Assembly (NCBI GenBank): GCA_964505975.1
Contig: CAZDLW010000114.1
Coordinates: 1 to 16,213, forward strand
Reading direction: 5' to 3'
DNA length: 16,213 nucleotides
Source: Gp6-AA40 sp964505975
GTDB taxonomy: Bacteria > Acidobacteriota > Vicinamibacteria > Vicinamibacterales > UBA2999
Of the stretch, positions 6,773-12,662 are shown piece after piece (the stretch's first letter is position 1; the number at the start of each line of letters is the position of its first letter). The notes beneath the pieces were generated by a model. The model had not been told where the DNA came from. It did not search any database and saw only the letters and a program-made list of their open reading frames with translations. The translations under genes were made by a program, and so were the position numbers.

Positions 6773-8527
6773 ATGCCGGACACAGGTGTCTCGAATCAAG
6801 ACGGGCCCGATCGGTCACGGGACCGGTTGGAATCGTGGAAGGAGATCGCCGCCTATCTCCGCCGGGACGTCCGGACGGTCCAGCGCTGGGAACGCCGCGA
6901 CGGACTGCCCGTTCACCGTCTTCACCACAGCAAGTTGGGTTCGGTCTACGCCTACAGGTCCGAACTCGACACGTGGTGGGCTGGTCGCGACTCGACGTTC
7001 GCGGCCGACCGGCCTGGCGCGGCTCGATCCACCCAGATCTCCCGGCACTCCGCATGGATCCTCAGCGGGATCTGTGCCCTCATCCTGGCTTTCGGCATCG
7101 GGTTCCCGCGCGTTGCGTCGCGAGATGCGCCGTCCAGCCCAGAGTTCCGCGTCTCGTCACTTGCGGTGCTGCCGCTCGCCGACCTTTCCCAGGATCCCGA
7201 TCGGGAGTACTTCGCCGAGGGGATGACGGATGCGCTCATCGGTCGGCTCTCAACTCTTCGCGATCTCCGCGTCATCTCCCGCACGTCAGTGATGCCATTC
7301 AAGGGCGCACCGAAGCCGGTCTTGGAGATTGCACGGGTCCTGAATGTCAACGCGGTGGTCGAGGGGACCGTCCTTCGGGCCGGTGACCGCGTGCGCATCA
7401 CCGCCCAACTGGTTCGAGCGGACACGGGAGAAATCCTCTGGTCGGGCTCCTACGATCGTGAACTGGCGGACGTCCTGGCGCTGCAGAGCGAGCTGGCCCA
7501 GGTGATTGCGAGGCAGATCGAAGCCAGCATGAGTCCGGCGGAGCGCGACCGCCTGGCCAGGACCCGTGCCGTGTCACCCGAGGTGTATGAGAGCTACCTG
7601 AAGGGACTGTTCCATCTGCACCGGCGGACGCGAAACCTCGACGAGAGCATCCGCCATTTCGAGGAAGCGACGGCCGGAGACCCGACCTTTGCTCCTGCCT
7701 ATGCCGGCCTCGCCGCTGCGTACCAAGCTTCGGGCAGCACCGGAGCCGGTGTGCGGCCTGTGGCTGACGCGCACCCTGCGGCGCTGGCTGCGGCGCGAAA
7801 GGCCCTGCAGCTCGACCCCGAGCTCGCCAGCGCACATGCGCTGGTCGCATTTGCGTACCAGCAGCAGTGGCAGTGGACAGACGCAGAAGCAGGGTATCGT
7901 CGCGCGATCGAGACGGATCCGAACGAGGCCGAGGCGTACTCGGGCCTTGCGGGCCTGCTCACCTGGCTCGGGCGAACCGAGGAAGGGATTGCGTACGCTC
8001 GCCGCGCTCGTGATCTCGACCCGCTGGCGGCGGACAGAACGGTGCGCCTCGGCTGGCTCCTGTATCACGCGCGCCAGTACGACGAAGCCATCCGGGAGCT
8101 GCGGACCGTGCTGGCGGCCGAACCCGACCATATTGACGCCTTATGGAAACTGGGCTTCGCGCTCGTCGACTCTTTGCGGTTCGGCGAAGCGATCCATGTG
8201 CTCGAGCGGCTCGTCCTGCTGTGGGATCGTCATCCGGCCGCGCTCGGTGTCACGGCCAGGGCGTATGGCCGGGCCGGCCACCGAGCCAGAGCTCTCCAGG
8301 TGCTGGACGAGCTGAAGGAGCGTGAACGCGTGGGGTATGTGCCTCCCGCGCCGTTCGTCAACTCGTACGTGGGGCTCGGTGATACGGACAACGCGTTGGC
8401 CTCACTCGAGCGCGCGTTCCAGGAGCGGTCCAATATCATTCAGTTTCTCAGAACGCATCCCCTCTATGATCCGCTGCGCGCCGACCCGCGGTTTGCCAAG
8501 CTGCTCCGGCGTGCCGGGCTGGATTAG
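6773..8527 (+). CDS. HTH-TM-TolB-like-TPR signalling protein
   Basis: The protein is 584 aa from the ATG at 6773; a GTG two codons earlier (6767) is an alternative and neither has a clear Shine-Dalgarno. Residues 20-70 form an excisionase/MerR-like helix-turn-helix (WKEIAAYLRRDVRTVQRWER, then VYAYRSELDTWW), predicted to bind DNA. A TM helix lies at about 94-112. Residues 127-255 match the FlgO/TolB-like domain (LAVLPLADLSQDPDREYFAE, GMTDALIGRLS, VEGTVLRAGDRVRITAQL). At least five TPR units follow (for example AEAYSGLAGLLTWLGRTEEG), ending in the family-typical YDPLRADPRFAKLL. In this lineage the architecture is often mislabelled as an adenylate cyclase; no cyclase domain is present. I infer a membrane-bound regulator whose TolB/TPR part faces the periplasm. 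Confidence 0.88.
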   Translation: MPDTGVSNQDGPDRSRDRLESWKEIAAYLRRDVRTVQRWERRDGLPVHRLHHSKLGSVYAYRSELDTWWAGRDSTFAADRPGAARSTQISRHSAWILSGICALILAFGIGFPRVASRDAPSSPEFRVSSLAVLPLADLSQDPDREYFAEGMTDALIGRLSTLRDLRVISRTSVMPFKGAPKPVLEIARVLNVNAVVEGTVLRAGDRVRITAQLVRADTGEILWSGSYDRELADVLALQSELAQVIARQIEASMSPAERDRLARTRAVSPEVYESYLKGLFHLHRRTRNLDESIRHFEEATAGDPTFAPAYAGLAAAYQASGSTGAGVRPVADAHPAALAAARKALQLDPELASAHALVAFAYQQQWQWTDAEAGYRRAIETDPNEAEAYSGLAGLLTWLGRTEEGIAYARRARDLDPLAADRTVRLGWLLYHARQYDEAIRELRTVLAAEPDHIDALWKLGFALVDSLRFGEAIHVLERLVLLWDRHPAALGVTARAYGRAGHRARALQVLDELKERERVGYVPPAPFVNSYVGLGDTDNALASLERAFQERSNIIQFLRTHPLYDPLRADPRFAKLLRRAGLD

Positions 8528-8669
8528 TTTGGCTACTTCGCGGTGAAGAACTGACCGCGCAAGTTGCTGAATTGTGTCGCTGGTCGGCGGCCCGGCCGTG
8601 ACCAACCGTGACGTTTTCGATCATTTGCCTGGCGGATCGCCTTCCACGAACCGATCACCAGCAACGTGT

Positions 8670-8779
8670 CGCTGTGGCGGGGGGCGTACGTCGTATAACC
8701 CGCATTCCGTTAACTGTGGCAAGGGGAGCGAAGGGGCGCCGAACGGGCGCCGAACGGGCGCCAATGCTTCCGATCCTCC
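8670..8779 (+). repeat. Dispersed repeat, copy A
   Basis: Copy A runs from CGCTGTGGCGGGG through GCGTACGTCGTATAACCCGC, ATTCCGTTAACTGTGGC and GAGCGAAGGGGCGCC to the CTTCCGATCCTCC tail. It matches copy B (12266-12349) at nearly every base of the shared part and copy C (5117-5148) in the tail. It contains an extra 11-base unit, GCGCCGAACGG, in tandem, and GGCGCC self-complementary blocks that can form a short hairpin. It joins the broken 3' end of the SGNH-like pseudogene. Confidence 0.75.
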
Positions 8780-9407
8780 CGGCGTCATCGTCGCTTGATC
8801 GATCAGGTTCACGAGCGGCTCGAGATGCAGCGGGCTCGGCATCGAGATGTCCTACCCGCGATCGTTGTTGTACGTGCCGAGCGCAACCTCGTTGAACCCG
8901 TCGATGTTGATGACGAGATCGAATTGCTGTCCCAGCGAGAGGAGATAGGCGAGCACCAGCAGCTGCTCCGGCTGCTTGTAGCCCTCGTGGCCGAGGCAGA
9001 GCGGCACGACCTCGCGCCCGGCGAATCGCGGACTCCACTCCAGCAGCGCCGCCAGCCTCGGCGCGCCCTGGTCGCAGCATTGCCTGGCGACCGAGCCCCC
9101 GAAGATCCCGACGAGCAACTGGCGGTCCGACGTCCGGTGGAACGGAAACGGATGCGGCGACCCGAACCCGATGTTGTTCGTCTCGGGGCGGACTCCCGGC
9201 CTGTGAATCGGCCCGAAGTAGGGGTGCAGCGCTTCGGCCGTCAGCGCGCCCGGTTTCCTCGATGAGCGGCGCCGAGCGGGCGTGCACGTAGAAGGGCCGG
9301 CCGGTCTCGAGATAATAGGCGGCCAGCCCCACGATCTCGGCGACAACGACGAACACGACGACATTGACGAGAACGAGCGCGAGACGGCCTCGCATCCGCG
9401 AGTCCAT
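8780..9407 (-). pseudogene. SGNH/GDSL-hydrolase-like membrane-anchored protein, broken in three ways
   Basis: Minus-strand reading from the ATG at 9407 gives an N-terminal anchor (LALVLVNVVVFVVVAEIVGL) and a short periplasmic start (YYLETGRPFYVHA). A frameshift near 9250-9260 moves the reading to LTAEALHPYFGPIHRPG, LLVGIFGGSVARQC, HEGYKQPEQLLVLAYLLSLG and FDLVINIDGFNEVALG. An in-frame TAG at 8852-8854 follows NNDRG, after which the same frame resumes with DISMPSPLHLEPLVNLIDQA. The protein then ends abruptly at repeat copy A, with the rest of the family length missing. GGSV and DGFNE would stand for SGNH blocks I and III; the hydrolase assignment is from memory of this conserved family and is moderate. 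A CATAAT at 9549-9554 (minus) may be its old promoter. Confidence 0.65.
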
Positions 9408-9628
9408 CGCCGACGCGCTCGCCAGGTCGCAGCCCGGGATCCGCATCAGAAGACGGTGTGGACGCACGGTGCAATCACGCTGCGACCATGATCATGAGTG
9501 CGCCGGAGATCGTAGCTTCGTGATCCATCCGCAGTGCGGGCGCCGGCTATTATGCCAGAGACGATCACCGGGTGAGCCGTGCAGCGCGGCCGTGCTGGCG
9601 CCGTGCACGGGTCCGCCGGGCGTCGCCG

Positions 9629-10072
9629 CTAATCCGGAATCGCCGCCTCGACCAGGTTTGCCAGCAGCGTCAGCGACTCCTGCCACCCGAGAGCGCACGC
9701 CTCCGGCGGGATGATGTCGGGGAGCCCCTCCTGCACGATGTGCACCTCGGTCCCGACAGAAACCTTCTGCAGGCTCACCGTGACCTTCATCTCGCCCGGC
9801 AGGTTCGGGTCGTCGAACCTGTCCGTCCAGCGAAGGCGTTCGTTCGGGACGAGCTCGAGGTACTCGCCGCCGAAGGAATGGCTCCGGCCGGAGGTGAAAT
9901 TGGTGAACGACATCTTGTACGTGCCGCCCACTCGTGGATCCAGATGGTGGACCTTGCCAGTGAAGCCGTGCGGCGGCAGCCACTTGACCATGGCGTCCGG
10001 GTCCAGGAACGCGCGGTAGACCCTCTCGGGCGTCGCACGCAGCACCCGGTGGAACTGAACACTGTACGGCAT
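9629..10072 (-). CDS. SRPBCC/AHSA1-family protein
   Basis: The protein is 147 aa, with the start at the ATG at 10072 behind GAGGAGCAGG. The whole length matches the AHSA1-like branch of the START/SRPBCC superfamily: FHRVLRATPERVYRAFLDPD, MVKWLPPHGFTG, VGGTYKMSFTNFTSG, GGEYLELVPNERLRWTDRFD, EGLPDIIPPEACALGWQESL. The fold is a helix-grip barrel with a hydrophobic ligand cavity. Members act as ligand-binding proteins or are named after the Hsp90 co-chaperone Aha1, but the substrate cannot be read from sequence. The protein is cytosolic with no signal peptide. It is intact and full length, with no operon partner: downstream is the SGNH-like pseudogene and upstream a repeat-rich gap shared with the S1 gene. 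The neighbouring relics do not hint at its role. Confidence 0.92.
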   Translation of the reverse strand: MPYSVQFHRVLRATPERVYRAFLDPDAMVKWLPPHGFTGKVHHLDPRVGGTYKMSFTNFTSGRSHSFGGEYLELVPNERLRWTDRFDDPNLPGEMKVTVSLQKVSVGTEVHIVQEGLPDIIPPEACALGWQESLTLLANLVEAAIPD

Positions 10073-10154
10073 GACCTGCTCCTCGCCGGCATCTCATGGT
10101 GCCGTCCCTATTCTGCTCATTGGACTGGCAGTCCTGGCGAAAATCATCGGGTGG

Positions 10155-10174
10155 GCGGACCTGAAGGTCCGCCT
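10155..10174. repeat. GGCGGACC hairpin of a dispersed-type repeat
   Basis: GGCGGACC (10155-10162), loop TGAA and GGTCCGCC (10167-10174) form a perfect 8-bp stem. The right arm recurs at about 10219-10227 (GGTCCGCCTCT). No T-tract follows, so it is not a standard terminator. It lies between the divergent SRPBCC and S1 genes. Confidence 0.6.
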
Positions 10175-10241
10175 CTACGTACGTCCTCCATACGTCCGTT
10201 CCTGCATCCGCTCTGACGGTCCGCCTCTGCAGCCGGCCTCC

Positions 10242-10310
10242 ATCCGTCCGTTTCGCGTCCCATCCGTTTCGCATCCCGTCCGTTTCATCTGTCCGTCTTC
10301 CATCCGTTCC
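10242..10310. repeat. Degenerate TCCGT array
   Basis: TCCGT begins at 10244, 10248, 10263, 10279, 10292 and 10303, mostly within CATCCGTTTCGC-like units of 11 to 16 bases. Looser relatives occur back to about 10190. Spacing is irregular and there are no spacers, so this is a decayed simple repeat, not CRISPR. The whole 10073-10327 gap seems to be made of this and the hairpin repeat. Confidence 0.5.
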
Positions 10311-10327
10311 GCGGGAGAACGGCCTCG

Positions 10328-10333
10328 TATAAT
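10328..10333 (+). promoter_or_regulatory. -10 box TATAAT for the S1 gene
   Basis: TATAAT followed by CACCGG lies 28 bases before the GTG at 10362, immediately after the TCCGT array. No convincing -35 is visible. It supports a start downstream of this point rather than the longer open frame that runs back to 10071. Confidence 0.5.
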
Positions 10334-10361
10334 CACCGGTGGGACATCTGATGGAGCGCGG

Positions 10362-11795
10362 GTGAGCGACCACGAAGAAGATTTCGCCACGCTGTTCGAA
10401 GCGTCCGTCAAGGCACGTCGACTCGAGCAGGGCCAGACTATCGAGGGGACCATCGTCGCGCTCGGATCGGAAGTGGCCTTCGTCAGCGTCGGAGGGAAGA
10501 GCGAGGCGCAGATTGCTCTCGCCGAGCTGAACGGCGACGACGGCGAGATCGCGGTGTCGATCGGCGATCGCATTCAGGCGATCGTCGTCTCGACCAGTGG
10601 CGGCGTCACGCTGTCGCGCAAGGGCGTGCGCAATGCGGCGACCTTGCGCGAGCTGGAGAACGCATTCCGAGCCGGGCTCCCGGTGGAAGGCAAGGTCGAG
10701 AGCGCCATCAAGGGCGGCTACGAGGTGCGCCTCGCGCGCGAGCGTGCCTTCTGCCCGCTCTCGCAGATCGACGTCGTACGCACCGTCGACCCCGCGGTCC
10801 ACGTAGGCAGAACCTACACCTTCCGCATCATCGAGTACAAGGACGGAGGCAAGTCCATCGTCGTCTCGCGGCGGAAACAGCTCGAAGAAGAACAGCAGGC
10901 GAACGCGGCGGCCGTGCGTGCGTCGATCGTGCCTGGCGCGGTGTTGCCCGGCCGGGTTGTGTCCGTGCCCGACTTCGGCGCCTTCGTCGATCTCGGCGGC
11001 GGCATCCAGGGCCTTCTTCACGTGTCCGACATGAGCTGGTCCCGCGCCACGACGCCGGGCGCGGTGGTCGCCCCCGGCGATCGGATCACGGTCAAGGTCC
11101 TGCGCGTGGACGAAGGCTCGGGAAGGATCTCGCTCGGGCTGAAGCAGCTGGAAGACGATCCGTGGAACACCGCGGCCACGACCTATACCGTGGGGCAGGT
11201 GCGGAACGGTCGCGTGACGCGGGTAACGGAGTTCGGCGCCTTCGTGGAGCTGGAGCCCGGCGTCGAAGGGTTGGCGCACGCGTCCACGTTCCCGCCCACC
11301 GGCCGGTCCGGTGCCTGGGCCGAATCGGTGCCCGTCGGCGCGACCGGAGCGTTCGAGATCCTCAGCGTCGACTTCGCGCAGAAGCGCATCGGCCTCGCGC
11401 GGGTCGAGGAGGGATCCTCACGGGCCTCTGGTGCGACCACACCACAGGACGCTCTCGCTCCCGGCACGATCGTGACCGGGAAGGTCGAGCGTCACGAGCG
11501 GTTCGGTGTGTTCGTGTTCCTCTCGCCGGGGCGAACGGGCCTGATGCCCTTTTCCGAGACCGGCCTGGATCGCGATGCGGACCTGGTGAAGGCATTTCCG
11601 ATCGGGAGCGAAGTCGAGGTGGCGGTGCTGGAGGCGGACCCCGGCGGCCGGCGTATTCGCCTCAGCAGAAAAGCCGTGGCGCAGCAGCGCGAGCAGGCGG
11701 AGCTGCGCGAGTACGCCGCCAGGCCGGACGCCACGCCGGCCGCGTCGCTGGGCTCGCTGGCGGACAAGCTGCGAGACGCGCTCAAGGGGCGTTGA
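10362..11795 (+). CDS. S1 RNA-binding protein with five S1 domains (RpsA-like)
   Basis: The protein is 477 aa from the GTG at 10362, with GGAG (10353-10356) as ribosome site. The same frame is open upstream, but there it only translates the TCCGT/hairpin repeats and precedes the promoter. Five S1 (OB-fold) units lie at about 25-88, 105-172, 191-262, 276-348 and 366-437. Domains 3 and 4 carry the classic core (PDFGAFVDLGGGIQGLLHVS; TEFGAFVELEPGVEGLAH). Domains 1 and 2 are the more divergent type seen at the N-terminus of ribosomal protein S1. Canonical RpsA usually has six domains and is longer, so this may be a shorter paralogue acting in mRNA binding or translation, rather than the main S1. 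The C-terminus (ASLGSLADKLRDALKG) is a short helix. The gene stops nine bases from the end of the convergent cytochrome relic. Confidence 0.88.
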   Translation: MSDHEEDFATLFEASVKARRLEQGQTIEGTIVALGSEVAFVSVGGKSEAQIALAELNGDDGEIAVSIGDRIQAIVVSTSGGVTLSRKGVRNAATLRELENAFRAGLPVEGKVESAIKGGYEVRLARERAFCPLSQIDVVRTVDPAVHVGRTYTFRIIEYKDGGKSIVVSRRKQLEEEQQANAAAVRASIVPGAVLPGRVVSVPDFGAFVDLGGGIQGLLHVSDMSWSRATTPGAVVAPGDRITVKVLRVDEGSGRISLGLKQLEDDPWNTAATTYTVGQVRNGRVTRVTEFGAFVELEPGVEGLAHASTFPPTGRSGAWAESVPVGATGAFEILSVDFAQKRIGLARVEEGSSRASGATTPQDALAPGTIVTGKVERHERFGVFVFLSPGRTGLMPFSETGLDRDADLVKAFPIGSEVEVAVLEADPGGRRIRLSRKAVAQQREQAELREYAARPDATPAASLGSLADKLRDALKGR

Positions 11796-11804
11796 CGGTC
11801 CAGG

Positions 11805-12250
11805 TCAGAGCGTCTTCAGATACTCGAGCAGCGCTCCCGCGGGCGATTGCAGGATGCGACTCTCGATCTCGCGCCGGATCCAGCCCTGAGGTCTGGGGAC
11901 ACAGCGACGCGCCAAACGTGTGGCCGCCGTTCGCCTTGCCGGGCACCGCCGTGTCGTACTCCTTGACGAGCAGGATGTCGTTCGGGCCGTATCGCGCCTT
12001 CGGCCGCTCGGCCCATTCGAAGCCGACGAGCGCCTGGTCGTAGTGCAGGTTGCCACGCAGGAAACGTTGCGGACGCGTGGACGGGCACGGAGCTGCCCCA
12101 GGGTGGGCACCGATCCGTTGTGCAGGTACGGCGCCTGCGCCCAGATGCCGTGCGGCATGGCGGCCTTGTACCCGCTGGTCCCGTCGACTACGCGCCTCAG
12201 GGTATCGCGGAAATACTCGTCGAGCTGTGTCCGGGGGGCTGCTCGTGTCT
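11805..12250 (-). pseudogene. Cytochrome c-type (di-haem peroxidase/RoxA-like) C-terminal remnant
   Basis: Minus-strand pieces in three successive frame segments match the C-terminus of large exported c-type cytochromes: QLDEYFRDTLRRVVDG, GYKAAMPHGIWAQAPYLHNG and SVPTL; then, after a shift near 12075, RPQRFLRGNLHYD, VGFEW and LVKEYDTAVPGKANGGHTFG; then, after a second shift near 11900, REIESRILQSPAGALLEYLK and a TGA at 11805. The block around IWAQAPYLHNGSVPTL is the family hallmark. No CxxCH haem motif lies in what is left. The 5' part was lost where repeat copy B begins at 12266. The relic is non-functional, and converges on the S1 gene. Confidence 0.7.
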
Positions 12251-12265
12251 TGGGCGGGCAATCTG

Positions 12266-12349
12266 CGCTGTGGCGGGGGCGTACGTCGTATAGCCCGCAT
12301 TCCGTTCACTGTGGCGAGGAGAGCGAAGGGGCGCCGAATGGGCGCTAAT
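12266..12349 (+). repeat. Dispersed repeat, copy B
   Basis: Copy B runs from CGCTGTGGCGGGG through CGTACGTCGTATAGCCCGC, ATTCCGTTCACTGTGGCG and GAGCGAAGGGGCGCC to GGGCGCTAAT. It is collinear with copy A apart from a one-base gap in the G run, a handful of substitutions and the absence of A's extra 11-base unit. It abuts the truncated 5' end of the cytochrome relic. The stretch 12350-12585 to its right holds nothing I recognise. Confidence 0.75.
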
Positions 12350-12585
12350 CGCGCAATCCGTCCTGCGACCGCGCAAGGGTCGCAACTGCCGCCGGAACCG
12401 CGGCTGTGTCGGTCATGGCGGAATCGTCGCACCGGGGTGGCGGGGCGTGCCGTCGCCTGGAGCTCGCGTCCGTTCAGCGCGGCAGTCGTCGGGACGAAGC
12501 CCCGACACTCCGGCGCAGAAGCGCGGCCCTTCCGCGTGCCCGAGCCGAAGCTCTGGCGAACCCGCGTCAATAGTCCCGCCGAGGC

Positions 12586-12641
12586 CCTGCGACGGCGACG
12601 ACATGCTGCCCTCGCGTGGCATGTACCCTGGCCGTCGCAGG
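12586..12641. terminator. Large inverted repeat downstream of the kinase gene
   Basis: CCTGCGACGGC (12586-12596) pairs with GCCGTCGCAGG (12631-12641), an 11-bp perfect outer stem. Inside it ACATGC (12601-12606) pairs with GCATGT (12619-12624). It lies 22 bases beyond the kinase stop codon, the place for a transcript end or stability element. There is no T-tract, so factor-independent termination is doubtful. Confidence 0.35.
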
Positions 12642-12662
12642 ATCTCAGTCGAGGGAGAGACC

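Noticed and set aside
8560..8605. Terminator after the HTH-TolB-TPR gene
   Set aside because: GGTC and GACC arms around a GC-rich core exist, but the stem is short and imperfect and no T-run follows closely.
10181..10312. Possible CRISPR array
   Set aside because: The units are 5-12 bases at irregular spacing with no unique spacers and no cas genes nearby.
10071..10361. Longer N-terminus for the S1 protein
   Set aside because: The extra residues only translate the hairpin and TCCGT repeats and lie upstream of the TATAAT; the GTG at 10362 has a ribosome site and fits the domain start.
10351..10365. Tiny ORF ATG-GAG-CGC-GGG-TGA overlapping the S1 start as GTGA
   Set aside because: A four-codon leader could couple translation, but it has no ribosome site of its own and is easily explained by chance.
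9492..11279. A 595-residue minus-strand open frame
   Set aside because: It runs antisense through the S1 gene and the TCCGT array; its sequence has no domain features, while the plus strand shows clear S1 domains.
12350..12585. Minus-strand open frames between the kinase and repeat B
   Set aside because: They read partly through the repeat and show no family resemblance; treated as non-coding.
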